Below, in pieces: positions 8,192 to 23,865 of a stretch of DNA of 42,252 nucleotides. The DNA is taken from positions 1-42,252 of the forward strand of contig CAMWRX010000017.1 in assembly GCA_947176765.1 (NCBI GenBank), written 5' to 3'. This DNA is from an uncultured bacterium (lineage in GTDB: Bacteria; Bacillota; Clostridia; Oscillospirales; Oscillospiraceae). The notes beneath the pieces are model-generated. The model was not told the DNA's origin. It saw only the letters and a list, made by a program, of their open reading frames with translations, and ran no database searches. The stretch's first letter is position 1. Each line of letters opens with the position of its first letter. A program made the position numbers and the translations under genes.

Positions 8192-9312
8192 ACGGTAACT
8201 CCTTTGCGAATGACAACGGGGTTGGAATCCAGCCCTCTGAGCTGTGCGCCGTAGCTGATGTTGACCCACTTGTCCACGATGACGTTTTCCAGGCAGGCGC
8301 CCTCGCCCACCACGCTGCCCTGCATGATGACGCAGTTCTTGACCTTTGCGCCTTTGCCGATCTTCACGCCGCGGGACAGCACGCAGTTTTCCACATTGCC
8401 GTCGATAAAGCAGCCATCGGCGATGATGCTGCGCTCCACCTGGCAGTCCAAGCCGTAGTAGGCGGGGACCTCGTCGGTGACGCGGGTGTGGATGGGACGA
8501 TCGCCCCGGAACAGGGCGGCGGCCACGTCGTCGTCCAGGATGGCCAGGCTGCTCTGGAAGTATTCGTTCACGTCCCGGACGCGCAGCACCTTGGTGTCCA
8601 CCTCGTAGAGGTTGATGGACAGGCGGTTCCGATTGAACTCATGCTGGATAAAGTCCCGCTGGAAGTCGTAGATGCCCCGGGCGGTATAGTCCCGGATGAC
8701 GTTGATGAGGAACTCCCGGGAGATGATCACGTGGCCCATGCCGGCGTAGTCCCCGGGCTTGGCGGGGTAATCCAGGGCATAGGAGGTCACCTTGTGGTTG
8801 GCGTCCGCCTGCATAACGGAGCTGAAATTGATGGGGGAGTCTCCCGCCTCTTTGGTGGCCAGCATGGTGATGTCGCAGCCGCTGGCGATATGATCTTCCA
8901 GGGCGGCGCGGTAGTCGATGTTGCACAGCACATAGGCGTCGGCCAACAGGACGTAGGGGGTCTTGGAGATGGTCTCCAGATAGTCAAGGGCGTTGCGCAG
9001 CTCGTCCAGTTTGCCCCGGCTGCCGCCGGTGTTGGCGTCCTCGGTGGCGAAGGGGGGCAGGAGCTGGAGGCCGCCGTTCTTGCGGTTCAGGTCCCACTCC
9101 TGGCTGTTGCCCAGGTGATCCATCAGGGAGTGGTAGTGCTGCTTGGCCAGCACGCCCACGTTGAGGATGCCGGAGTTGACCATGTTGGACAGCACAAAGT
9201 CCACCAGGCGGTAGCGTCCGCCGAAGGGGATGGCGGCCATGTTGCGGTCCTGCGTAAAGGAGTTCAGCGCGTCAGAGTACATTTCGGAGAAAATAATACC
9301 GGTCATTTTCAT
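8188..9312 (-). CDS. glgD: GlgD, degenerate ADP-glucose pyrophosphorylase subunit
   Basis: Partner subunit of GlgC in Firmicutes; in Geobacillus GlgCD the D subunit modulates the catalytic C subunit. It has the nucleotidyltransferase fold (IPFGGRYRLVDFVLSNMVNSGI) followed by a left-handed beta-helix (repeats such as GCFIDGNVENCVLSRGVKIGKGAKV). The glycine-rich catalytic loop of GlgC (AGGQGSRL) is replaced by IIFSEMYSDALNSFTQDRN, so it is probably not catalytic by itself. ATG at 9312 follows AAGGGGGTG; 374 residues is normal. It starts 13 bases after glgC and overlaps glgA by 4 bases. Confidence 0.93.
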   Translation of the reverse strand: MKMTGIIFSEMYSDALNSFTQDRNMAAIPFGGRYRLVDFVLSNMVNSGILNVGVLAKQHYHSLMDHLGNSQEWDLNRKNGGLQLLPPFATEDANTGGSRGKLDELRNALDYLETISKTPYVLLADAYVLCNIDYRAALEDHIASGCDITMLATKEAGDSPINFSSVMQADANHKVTSYALDYPAKPGDYAGMGHVIISREFLINVIRDYTARGIYDFQRDFIQHEFNRNRLSINLYEVDTKVLRVRDVNEYFQSSLAILDDDVAAALFRGDRPIHTRVTDEVPAYYGLDCQVERSIIADGCFIDGNVENCVLSRGVKIGKGAKVKNCVIMQGSVVGEGACLENVIVDKWVNISYGAQLRGLDSNPVVIRKGVTV

Positions 9313-9325
9313 GGTGGACACCCCC

Positions 9326-10516
9326 TTAAACGATTTCCCTGGGTTTGACGACGGAGCCGGCGGCGATGGTCCTCTGGTGGCCCACCACGGCGATGCCCCA
9401 GTCTCCATCCAGGAAGTTCTCAGGGTGCTCCCCGATCTTGGCGCCCTCTTCCACGACGCACTGTTCGCCCACGATGCAGTAGCTGACATTGGCGCCGCGG
9501 CGCACAATGGTATTGGGCATAATCACCGCGCCGGTGATCACGGCGCCCTCCTCGATCTGGCAGCCGGTGTACAGCACGGAGTGCTCCACGCTGCCCCGAA
9601 TGGTGCAGCCTTCGGCCACGAAGGAGTTTGTCACTTTGGCTCCGCTGCCCAGGCGGGTGGCGGGGGCGGAGTAGTTCCGGGCGTAGATGCGGAAGCTGGG
9701 GTCGCGCATATTGATGGGATCCTTGGGATCCAGCAGATCCATGTTGGCATCCCACAGGCTGTCCAGGGTGCCCACGTCCTTCCAGTAGCCCTCAAAGGAA
9801 TAGGCGAACATGGGCCGCTTGTCTTTCAGGAAGTTGGGGATGATATTCTTGCCGAAGTCGTTCTCGGAGGTGGGGTCGGCCTCGTCAGCGATGAGGTACT
9901 GCCGCAGAACCGACCAGGTGAAGATATAGATGCCCATGGAGGCCAGGTTGCTCTTGGGCTGCTTGGGCTTTTCCTCGAAGTCGGTGACGGCGCCGTTCTC
10001 GTCGGTACTCATGATGCCCATGCGGGTGGCCTCTTCCATGCTGACGGGCATGACGGCGATGGTGCACTCGGCGCCCTTCTCCTTGTGGAACCGGAGCATT
10101 TTGCTGTAGTCCATCTTATAGATGTGGTCGCCGCCCAGGACGGCCACGTACTCCGGGTTGTACCGATCCACAAAGGCAATGTTCTGATAGATGGCGTTGG
10201 CGGTGCCCTTGTACCAGGACTCGGTCTTGGACTGGGTGTAGGGCGGCAGGACGTGGGCCCCACCCCAGTTGCGGTTCAGATCCCAGGGCTGGCCGTTGCC
10301 GATATAGTCGTTCAGCTCCAGGGGCTGGTACTGGGTGAGCACGCCTACGGTGTCGATGCCGGAGTTAATGCAGTTGGACAGCGGAAAGTCAATGATGCGG
10401 TATTTGCCGCCGAAGGGCACCGCGGGCTTGGCGGTGTCCTGGGTGAGCACGTACAGACGGCTGCCCTGGCCGCCGGCCAGGAGCATGGCAATACATTCTT
10501 TCTTGCGCTGGAACAA
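9326..10516 (-). CDS. glgC: Glucose-1-phosphate adenylyltransferase (ADP-glucose pyrophosphorylase)
   Basis: Makes ADP-glucose from ATP and glucose-1-phosphate, the committed step of glycogen synthesis. Motifs seen: [15 protein letters not shown] near the N terminus (nucleotide loop), [32 protein letters not shown] (catalytic Asp region), and a C-terminal beta-helix ([16 protein letters not shown]). The best start is TTG at 10516: GAGGGGGAG lies 6 bases upstream and the protein then begins [16 protein letters not shown], like other clostridial GlgC; the first ATG would remove the strand before the catalytic loop. That gives 396 residues. It starts 19 bases after glgB. Confidence 0.93.
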   Translation of the reverse strand: MFQRKKECIAMLLAGGQGSRLYVLTQDTAKPAVPFGGKYRIIDFPLSNCINSGIDTVGVLTQYQPLELNDYIGNGQPWDLNRNWGGAHVLPPYTQSKTESWYKGTANAIYQNIAFVDRYNPEYVAVLGGDHIYKMDYSKMLRFHKEKGAECTIAVMPVSMEEATRMGIMSTDENGAVTDFEEKPKQPKSNLASMGIYIFTWSVLRQYLIADEADPTSENDFGKNIIPNFLKDKRPMFAYSFEGYWKDVGTLDSLWDANMDLLDPKDPINMRDPSFRIYARNYSAPATRLGSGAKVTNSFVAEGCTIRGSVEHSVLYTGCQIEEGAVITGAVIMPNTIVRRGANVSYCIVGEQCVVEEGAKIGEHPENFLDGDWGIAVVGHQRTIAAGSVVKPREIV

Positions 10517-10535
10517 GATAAACTCCCCCTCAAAT

Positions 10536-12716
10536 TTATTGGTCGGACTTTTTCGTGCGGGGCTTGCGCTTGGGCTTTTCTTCAGCGGTGTCCGCCTTCT
10601 TGGCGCGGGGCTTGCGCGCGGGCTTTTCGGCCTGGGCGGGTTCCGCTGCCTGGGTCTGGACAGATTCTGCGGCCTTTTCCGCCTTGGGCTTCCGGCCCGG
10701 CTTCTTTTTGGGCGCGGGCTCAACGGCCTCCGCCACATCGGCCTTGGCAGCTTTCCTGGTCTTGGTCGCTGCAGTTTTAGCGGCCTTGGGAGCCTCTTCG
10801 CCGTCCTCGTCCTTGGCGGCGCCCCGGGTGGCCTTGCGCTCATAGTACACGGCGGACATGGGAGGCAGCGTGAGCTCCACGGAGTAGGGCAGGCCGTGCT
10901 GCTCCTCCTTCTTGGCCTTGACGGGAGCCAGCTCCACGCCGGTGCCGCCGTACTTCACGTCGTCGCTGGACAGCACAGGGACGTAAGTGCCCGCCTTGGG
11001 CACGCCGATGGTGTAGCTTTCCCGGAGGACGGGGCAGAAATTGCACACCACGATGATCTCTTTGCCCTTGGCGTCGATGCGGCGGAAGGAGATAACGCTC
11101 TGCTGCCAGTCGTCGCAGGAGATCCACTGGAAGCCCTGCCAGTCGGTGTCGTTCTGCCACAGGGCGGGGTGATCCAGGTAGAAGTGGTTCAGATCCCGGA
11201 CGTAGGACTGCATCTGGCGGTGCTTGTCGTAATCCAGCAGCATCCAGTCCAGGCCTTTCTTCTCATCCCACTCGATGAACTGGGCGAACTCGCCGCCCAT
11301 GAACAGCAGCTTTTTGCCCGGGTGGGTCATCATATAGCCGTAGAACGCCCGCAGGTTCTGGAACTTGTCCGGGTACTCGCCGGGCATTTTGTTCACCAGG
11401 GAGCACTTGCCGTGGACAACCTCATCATGGGACAGGGGGAGCACGAAGTTCTCCGAGAAGGCGTAGGTCAGGGAGAAGGTGATGTCGTTGTGCTTGCCCT
11501 TGCGGAACAGGGGGTCGGTGGACATATAGTCCACCATGTCGTGCATCCAGCCCATATTCCACTTGAAATTGAAGCCCAGGCCGTTGAAATCCTCTTTGGG
11601 CTTGGTGACGTTGGCATAGGCGGTGGATTCCTCGGCAACCATAATGGCGGAGGGGTCGAAAGCGAAGGCGGCGGCGTTCATGTCCTGGAGGAAGGCCACG
11701 GCGTCCAGGTTGATGTTGTTGCCGTACTGGTTGGGCCGCCACTCGCCGCCTTGGCGGCCGTAGTCCAGGTAGAGCATGGAGGCCACCGCGTCCACCCGGA
11801 TGCCGTCCACATGGAACTTGTCCAGCCAGTAGACCACGTTGGAGATCAGGAAGGAGCGCACCTCGTACCGGGCGTAGTCAAAGATGCGGGTGCCCCAGTC
11901 GGGGTGATCCCGGCGCAGGGGGTCGGCGGGCTCATAGCAGAAGCCGCCGTCGAACTCAAACAGGCCGCACTCGTCCCTGGGGAAGTGGGCGCCCACCCAG
12001 TCGATGATGACGCCGATGCCCGCGTTGTGGCACGTGTCCACGAACCGCATAAAATCGTGGGGAGTGCCATACCGGGAGGTGGGGGCATAGTAACCGGTGA
12101 CCTGATAGCCCCAAGAGGGGTCAAAGGGATATTCGCTGATGGGAAGCAGCTCCACGTGGGTGTAGCCCATGTCCTGCAGGTAGGGGACGAGCTGGTCGGC
12201 AAGCTCCCCATAGGACAGGAAATTGCCGTCCTCGTGCCGCCGCCAGGAGCCCAGGTGCACCTCATAAATGTTCATCGGGCTGCGCAGTGTGTCCCTGCGG
12301 CCCCGGGCACGGCGGTAATTGCCGTCTGTCCAGGTAAAGCCGTCCAGGTCGAACACCTTGCTGGCGTTCTCCGGCCGGGTGGCGGAATGGGTGCCGTAGG
12401 GGTCGGAGCGGAACACGAAGGTGCCGTCGGGCCGCTCAATGTAATATTTGTACTCGTCATAGGTCTGCACGCCGGGAATAAACCGCTCCCAAATGGCGGG
12501 GGCAATACGCTCCATAGCGGGGGAGTTCTTGTCCCAGTTGTTGAATTTGCCCAGCACCCGCACACTCTTGGCGTGGGGGGCCCAGACCCGGAATACATAG
12601 CCATCCTGACCGTCCACCGTGTCACGGTGGCAGCCCATGAACTGGTAGGCGTCAGTGCTGGTTCCGGCGGAAAACCGGGCGATGGCTTCACTGAGCTGAT
12701 CTGCATTTTTTATCAT
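10536..12716 (-). CDS. glgB: 1,4-alpha-glucan branching enzyme with a Lys/Ala/Pro-rich C-terminal tail
   Basis: Introduces alpha-1,6 branches into glycogen (GH13). The N-terminal CBM48-like domain ([20 protein letters not shown], about 40-60) precedes the barrel with [13 protein letters not shown] (nucleophile Asp, about 310), [12 protein letters not shown] (acid Glu, about 360) and LSHDEVVHG (about 430). The enzyme core ends near residue 626 (SAVYYE). The last 100 residues (10539-10838) are a low-complexity basic tail of [11 protein letters not shown] and [10 protein letters not shown] units like histone H1 or AT-hook tails; this is unusual for GlgB. ATG at 12716 has GGAGGG 5 bases upstream. 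First gene of the glgBCDA operon with a near-perfect promoter. Confidence 0.95.
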   Translation of the reverse strand: MIKNADQLSEAIARFSAGTSTDAYQFMGCHRDTVDGQDGYVFRVWAPHAKSVRVLGKFNNWDKNSPAMERIAPAIWERFIPGVQTYDEYKYYIERPDGTFVFRSDPYGTHSATRPENASKVFDLDGFTWTDGNYRRARGRRDTLRSPMNIYEVHLGSWRRHEDGNFLSYGELADQLVPYLQDMGYTHVELLPISEYPFDPSWGYQVTGYYAPTSRYGTPHDFMRFVDTCHNAGIGVIIDWVGAHFPRDECGLFEFDGGFCYEPADPLRRDHPDWGTRIFDYARYEVRSFLISNVVYWLDKFHVDGIRVDAVASMLYLDYGRQGGEWRPNQYGNNINLDAVAFLQDMNAAAFAFDPSAIMVAEESTAYANVTKPKEDFNGLGFNFKWNMGWMHDMVDYMSTDPLFRKGKHNDITFSLTYAFSENFVLPLSHDEVVHGKCSLVNKMPGEYPDKFQNLRAFYGYMMTHPGKKLLFMGGEFAQFIEWDEKKGLDWMLLDYDKHRQMQSYVRDLNHFYLDHPALWQNDTDWQGFQWISCDDWQQSVISFRRIDAKGKEIIVVCNFCPVLRESYTIGVPKAGTYVPVLSSDDVKYGGTGVELAPVKAKKEEQHGLPYSVELTLPPMSAVYYERKATRGAAKDEDGEEAPKAAKTAATKTRKAAKADVAEAVEPAPKKKPGRKPKAEKAAESVQTQAAEPAQAEKPARKPRAKKADTAEEKPKRKPRTKKSDQ

Positions 12717-12733
12717 AAGTGCCCTCCAAATAA

Positions 12734-12757
12734 CCGCCGGGGAACGGCGGAAAATGC
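12734..12757 (-). promoter_or_regulatory. glgB leader hairpin/motif shared with glgP
   Basis: On the minus strand the leader reads GCATTTTCCG-CCG-TTCCCCGGCG and folds as CCGCCG / CGGCGG (12745-12750 with 12734-12739), just upstream of the GGAGGG. The glgP leader has the same two 10-base blocks (GCATTTTCCG and TTCCCCGGCG) separated by TCAA at 6575-6598. Confidence 0.5.
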
Positions 12758-12802
12758 TGTGGTGTGTTTTGACACGCCACGGTAACGTATTGATACATCC
12801 TA

Positions 12803-12831
12803 ATTATAACGTGCCCGGCTTCCAAAGTCAA
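12803..12831 (-). promoter_or_regulatory. Sigma-A promoter of glgBCDA
   Basis: Minus strand TTGACT (12826-12831), 17-base spacer, TATAAT (12803-12808). The predicted transcription start is about 12796, giving a leader of about 80 bases. The region 12832-12962 upstream contains nothing else I can identify. Confidence 0.88.
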
Positions 12832-12962
12832 GATGCACAAAAAATAAAAGAAAAAATCAAAGGTTTTGTCGGTTTATGCGAAAAAGAAGGAAAGTCTTTG
12901 GAATGCTGCCACAATATGGGTGGACGCGCCGGCGGCACACGCCCCAGCCCCGGAGAATCTCC

Positions 12963-13013
12963 TAAAAAGACAGTAAAACGCCGCCGCGGGCGTGTGTGCG
13001 TCCGCGGCGGCGT
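12963..13013 (-). terminator. Rho-independent terminator of rpoBC
   Basis: A 12-bp perfect GC stem (ACGCCGCCGCGG / CCGCGGCGGCGT, 12978-12989 with 13002-13013). On the minus strand it is followed by TTTTACTGTCTTTTT. It lies 15 bases after the rpoC stop. Confidence 0.93.
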
Positions 13014-13027
13014 CTCGTATGGTTAAT

Positions 13028-16918
<3,891 letters not shown>

Positions 16919-16935
16919 GCTCAAACCTCCCTTTC

Positions 16936-20691
<3,756 letters not shown>

Positions 20692-20777
20692 ATTGCTGAT
20701 CACGCTCCACTTCGTAGATAGTTCCGGGCCAGGGATTGACACGCCCGGGGCGGTTGTCACGTTTTCAAAATTTCCTC

Positions 20778-20806
20778 TTGCGTTCCTTGTGCAAATCTGC
20801 TATACT
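20778..20806 (+). promoter_or_regulatory. Promoter for the DUF1294 gene
   Basis: TTGCGT (20778-20783), 17-base spacer, TATACT (20801-20806). The predicted start is about 20813, so the transcript would run through the facing rpoB promoter region before reaching the gene at 20949. Confidence 0.6.
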
Positions 20807-20813
20807 CGCTGTA

Positions 20814-20845
20814 ACAGGTGGGGTAGGACTTCTACTGCCACCTGT
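20814..20845. repeat. Inverted repeat between facing promoters
   Basis: ACAGGTGG and CCACCTGT (20814-20821, 20838-20845), with inner TAG/CTA pairing, form a hairpin exactly between the two predicted transcription starts; it would be in both 5' leaders. Confidence 0.6.
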
Positions 20846-20860
20846 GTATAAAAGCAGTTT

Positions 20861-20889
20861 ATGATACCACGATTGCCGTCCCGCGTCAA
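20861..20889 (-). promoter_or_regulatory. Promoter of rpoBC
   Basis: Minus strand TTGACG (20884-20889), 17-base spacer, TATCAT (20861-20866); predicted start about 20854, giving a leader of about 160 bases. Confidence 0.75.
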
Positions 20890-20948
20890 GAGAAATTTTG
20901 GCTGCGGGCGCTTTTTTGTCATTATATCATGTAAAGGGAGGGAGAATC

Positions 20949-21227
20949 GTGAAGGAATCCGTCTGCCTGCTGCTCATCTGGCTGGGTGTGACCAGCGCCC
21001 TGGCCTTTATCCTGTTCGGCTGGGACAAGCTGCTGGCCAAGCGCCACCGCCGCCGCGTCCCCGAGGCGGCGCTGCTGGGCTGCGCCTTCCTGGGGGGCTC
21101 CGCCGGGGCGGCCCTGGGCATGGCCCTGTTCCATCACAAGACCCGCAAGCCCCCGTTCCCATGGTTCGTCCCCCTGTGCCTGCTGGGCCATGCCGCGCTG
21201 CTGGGCTGGGCGGCGATGTCCCCATGA
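20949..21227 (+). CDS. DUF1294 small membrane protein
   Basis: A 92-residue protein with three hydrophobic stretches: SVCLLLIWLGVTSALAFILFGW, AALLGCAFLGGSAGAALGMAL and FVPLCLLGHAALLGW. The FGWDKLLAKR segment after the first helix, the HKTRKPPFPW segment between the second and third, and the length all match the DUF1294 family, whose function is not known. The start is GTG at 20949 with AGGGAGGGAG just upstream; a longer frame from 20898 lacks a ribosome binding site. It is divergent from rpoB. Confidence 0.85.
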   Translation: MKESVCLLLIWLGVTSALAFILFGWDKLLAKRHRRRVPEAALLGCAFLGGSAGAALGMALFHHKTRKPPFPWFVPLCLLGHAALLGWAAMSP

Positions 21228-21253
21228 ATTGAAGAAGTGCGGTGATATTAATC

Positions 21254-21496
21254 ATGAATTGTTTAGTCGAAAATATTGGCAAACTTCATACAACCGAGAT
21301 GGGTGTAGAACGAATAAAAAGGAATTTACAAATCGAAACAGATGATGTTGTTCAATGGTGCAAAATAAGAATTTTGGACAAAGACGCAAAAATTGAAAGA
21401 ATCGGGAAGAATTGGTATGCAACTGTGGGTGATTGCAAAATAACCGTGAATGCACATAGTTATACAATTATCACTGCACATAAAACGAAAGAATGA
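21254..21496 (+). CDS. DUF3781 family protein
   Basis: An 80-residue cytoplasmic protein with the DUF3781 pattern: ENIGKLHTTEMGVERIKRNL, then DDVVQWCKIRI, then KNWYATVGDCKITVNAHSYTIITAHK. The function is not established. Codon use is clearly more AT-rich than in the rpoB and glycogen genes, suggesting horizontal acquisition. ATG at 21254 is chosen because alignment with the family begins there; the ribosome binding site (GGTGAT) is weak. It lies 26 bases after the DUF1294 stop and may be cotranscribed. Confidence 0.8.
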   Translation: MNCLVENIGKLHTTEMGVERIKRNLQIETDDVVQWCKIRILDKDAKIERIGKNWYATVGDCKITVNAHSYTIITAHKTKE

Positions 21497-21585
21497 TCTG
21501 CACAATTCGTAGTATAGGGGTTGTTATACCCCAGAACCATAAAAGCGAATGGGGAGTATTTACTTAAGTCGGAGGAGGAAGCGAG

Positions 21586-22338
21586 ATGGCGAAGCAGAAT
21601 ATCTATGATAATGAGGCTTTTTTTGCGAACTTTAAAAGCATAAGGGACAGCGAAGTCAATTTCAACGATCTCATCGAGACCCCGATTTTGCTTGCGATGC
21701 TCCCAGACTTGCGCGGCAAACGTGTATTGGACATTGGCTGCGGCATGGGACAGCACGCGAAGCAGTATTCCGACATGGGGGCGGCGTCTGTATTGGGCAT
21801 CGACATTTCCGAGAAAATGCTGGAGTACGCCAGAGTACATTCCCATGCCGACAACATTACATACCGTCAAATGGCGATGGAGGATATCCGCGGACTCAAT
21901 CAGGAATTTGATTTGGTCACAAGCTCTTTGGTGTTTGATTACATCAAAGATTTTGATGAATTGATGAAAGACGTATATGGGATCATGAAGGACGGCGCTG
22001 AATTTGTGTTCAGTATGTCGCATCCGATGTCGACGGCGTATGACGGACAATATCCGAGATATACCTGCTCCGAGTCGGGCAAACGGCTTTACGCGAATAT
22101 CAACAACTATTTCGTAGAGGGCCAGAGAAAAATCACCTGGGTGGTGGACAACTACGAGCTTTACCACAGAACATTTTCCAGCATACTCAATTCCATGATA
22201 AAAGCCGGATTTGTGATAGAAGAATGCCGGGAATCACAGATTTCAGATGAAATGAGGGAGCGGTATCCTGATCTATTCGGGGGAACGATCCACCGGCCGG
22301 ACTTTATATTTTTTAAATGTGGGAAGGTGTTGGGATAA
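21586..22338 (+). CDS. Class I SAM-dependent methyltransferase
   Basis: 250 residues. Motif I VLDIGCGMGQHAKQY (48-62) and the acidic motif II loop VLGIDISEKML define a Rossmann methyltransferase of the Methyltransf_11/25 type; LVTSSLVFDYIKDF corresponds to motif IV. The second half (FSMSHPM, HRTFSSILNSMIKAGF) resembles the small-molecule methyltransferases related to UbiE. The substrate is unknown. ATG at 21586 follows GGAGGAGG. G+C is lower than in the flanking core genes, like the preceding DUF3781 gene, so the pair may have been acquired together. Confidence 0.88.
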   Translation: MAKQNIYDNEAFFANFKSIRDSEVNFNDLIETPILLAMLPDLRGKRVLDIGCGMGQHAKQYSDMGAASVLGIDISEKMLEYARVHSHADNITYRQMAMEDIRGLNQEFDLVTSSLVFDYIKDFDELMKDVYGIMKDGAEFVFSMSHPMSTAYDGQYPRYTCSESGKRLYANINNYFVEGQRKITWVVDNYELYHRTFSSILNSMIKAGFVIEECRESQISDEMRERYPDLFGGTIHRPDFIFFKCGKVLG

Positions 22339-22372
22339 TATCGGGCCGAAAACCACCGCTTTTTGGGGTTAT

Positions 22373-22417
22373 AGAACCTGCCAGCTCTGCCGCTTTCCGG
22401 CGAGTTGAGCAGGTTCT
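22373..22417. repeat. Long hairpin downstream of the methyltransferase gene
   Basis: AGAACCTGC / GCAGGTTCT (9 bp) extends through CAGCTC / GAGTTG (one G-U pair) and GCCG / CGGC, giving a nearly continuous 45-base stem-loop. The nearest T-run (TTTTTT) is about 14 bases further, so a classical terminator is doubtful. Confidence 0.55.
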
Positions 22418-22449
22418 TCGTATTCCAGAAAATTTTTTCAAATATCCTG

Positions 22450-22478
22450 TTGACAACGGGCGGTTCCGGGGTTACAAT
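22450..22478 (+). promoter_or_regulatory. Sigma-A promoter of the small conserved gene / NlpC-P60 unit
   Basis: TTGACA (22450-22455), 17-base spacer, TACAAT (22473-22478). The predicted start is about 22485. Confidence 0.85.
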
Positions 22479-22513
22479 AGCAATAGTTACAAACCAGTTA
22501 CAAACAGTTACAA
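22471..22513 (+). repeat. Four GTTACAA direct repeats on promoter and leader
   Basis: GTTACAA occurs at 22471-22477 (overlapping the -10), 22486-22492, 22497-22503 and 22507-22513; the last three are spaced 11 and 10 bases apart, one DNA turn. The array lies between the promoter and the GAGGAGG ribosome binding site, so it could be an operator or a leader-RNA element. Confidence 0.7.
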
Positions 22514-22531
22514 TTTCTCGAGGAGGCACCC

Positions 22532-22822
22532 ATGGCTGAAAAATCCGGCGTTTTGACCTACAAGGGGCACCCGCTCCGCCGCAAGGACAACCTGATCTAC
22601 TACGGCTCCATGGCCGACAAATACATCGTCGTGATCCAGGTGATGAGCACCGCGAAGGACGGCAGTCTGGAGTTGGCAAACAAGGCCCATCTCGAGCTCC
22701 AGTTCACCGATCCGGATCTGAAGAGCCGGGATCGTGTGGTAAAAAAGAGCGATCTGCCCGATCTGTTCTCCGCCGTTGACATGGGCTCCATCTGGCTGAT
22801 GCGGGCGCTGGCCGGCAAGTAA
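22532..22822 (+). CDS. Small conserved hypothetical protein
   Basis: 96 residues, beginning MAEKSGVLTYKGHPLRRKDN, with no signal peptide, membrane segment or recognised motif. It has alternating hydrophobic stretches (KYIVVIQVMS, LELANKAHLELQF) suggestive of a small beta-rich fold and ends in a helix SIWLMRALAG. GAGGAGG lies 5 bases before the ATG and a strong promoter with a GTTACAA array is upstream. It is followed after 36 bases by the NlpC/P60 gene and is probably cotranscribed. No function is assigned. Confidence 0.75.
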   Translation: MAEKSGVLTYKGHPLRRKDNLIYYGSMADKYIVVIQVMSTAKDGSLELANKAHLELQFTDPDLKSRDRVVKKSDLPDLFSAVDMGSIWLMRALAGK

Positions 22823-22858
22823 GAAACCCTTTACGAAAGAAAATGGAGGTAGCTTCCA

Positions 22859-23770
22859 ATGAATTTCAAGTTTAAGGCGTTCCGGACGCTGGCCGCCGCC
22901 GGCCTTGCCCTGACGATGTGTACCGGCGTGGCGTTCGCCTCGATCGGCACCGCCACCGTCACCGCCGACAGCCTGCGCCTGCGCAGCGAGGCCAGCACCA
23001 GCTCCGACACCGTCGCCATGGCGCCCAAGGGCGCCGAGGTCACCGTGGAGGAGGACGCCGGGAACGGCTGGTATAAGGTGACTTACGGAAGCAAGACCGG
23101 CTATATGTCCGGCGACTGGCTCACGGTCACCTTGGAGGACGGCACGGTCATCCCCGCCGCCGAGGGCACCGAGCCGGAGCAGCAGCGGGGCCTCGTCACC
23201 GCCGACGTGCTCAATGTCCGCTCCGGCCCCGCTACTACATATGACAAAGTAACTACCCTGAAGGCCGGCACCGTGGTGGACATCGTGGCCGATCCCGGCA
23301 ACGGCTGGTATCAGATCGAGTCCGGCTATGTGTCCGCCGAGTACATCGTCCTGGTGGGCGCCGATTACGAGGGCTCCAGCGAGCTGGGCGCCGCGGCCGC
23401 CGCCATGGCCAAGAGCCTGCTGGGCAAGCGGTATGTGTCCGGCGGGGCCGGTCCCAATTCCTTCGACTGCTCCGGCTTGATGTACTACATCTACAAGCAG
23501 TTGGGCCACCCCATCTCCCGGGGCTCCTCCAGCCAGTACTATAACAACGGCTACTTCGTGTCCACCAGCGCCATGCAGCCCGGTGACCTGATCTTCTTCT
23601 TTGACCGCCGCTTTGACAGCTCCGGCGGCACCCTGCCCACCACCCATGTGGGGATGTACGTGGGCAACGGCCAGTTCATCCACGCCTCCACCACCTCTTA
23701 CCGGGTGCAGTATGACAGCATTTACGGCTACTATGCCCCCTACATCGTGGGAGCCAAGCGCATCGGCTGA
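22859..23770 (+). CDS. Secreted SH3b-NlpC/P60 peptidoglycan endopeptidase
   Basis: 303 residues. A signal peptide (KAFRTLAAAGLALTMCTGVAFAS, cleavage after AFA) is followed by two bacterial SH3 domains (LRLRSEASTSS and LNVRSGPATTYDKV, each ending near GNGWY) and a C-terminal NlpC/P60 domain. The catalytic residues are visible: Cys204 in FDCSGLMYY, His263 in THVGMYVG and His275 in FIHAST. Such enzymes cut the D-Glu to diamino acid bond in cell-wall stem peptides. ATG at 22859 follows GGAGGT. A terminator follows at 23787. Confidence 0.93.
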   Translation: MNFKFKAFRTLAAAGLALTMCTGVAFASIGTATVTADSLRLRSEASTSSDTVAMAPKGAEVTVEEDAGNGWYKVTYGSKTGYMSGDWLTVTLEDGTVIPAAEGTEPEQQRGLVTADVLNVRSGPATTYDKVTTLKAGTVVDIVADPGNGWYQIESGYVSAEYIVLVGADYEGSSELGAAAAAMAKSLLGKRYVSGGAGPNSFDCSGLMYYIYKQLGHPISRGSSSQYYNNGYFVSTSAMQPGDLIFFFDRRFDSSGGTLPTTHVGMYVGNGQFIHASTTSYRVQYDSIYGYYAPYIVGAKRIG

Positions 23771-23786
23771 TGATTTGAATCCTTCC

Positions 23787-23823
23787 GAGCCGTCCGGCCT
23801 GTCCGCCGGGCGGCTCTGTTTTA
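23787..23823 (+). terminator. Terminator after the NlpC/P60 gene
   Basis: GAGCCGTCCGGC pairs with GCCGGGCGGCTC (12 bp, one G-U), followed by TGTTTTAT. Confidence 0.85.
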
Positions 23824-23865
23824 TCCGGGCCGCGAGAGGAAACTTGTTAAATTTTCGATTTCCTC

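Noticed and set aside
12754-13026. 90-codon frame between glgB and rpoC
   Set aside because: It covers the glgB promoter and the rpoC terminator and resembles no protein family.
21460-22167. 235-codon minus-strand frame opposite the methyltransferase
   Set aside because: No ribosome binding site or domain; the methyltransferase frame has clear motifs.
22471-22513. CRISPR-like array
   Set aside because: The repeat unit is only 7 bases with 3-8 base gaps; no cas genes; it fits an operator array.
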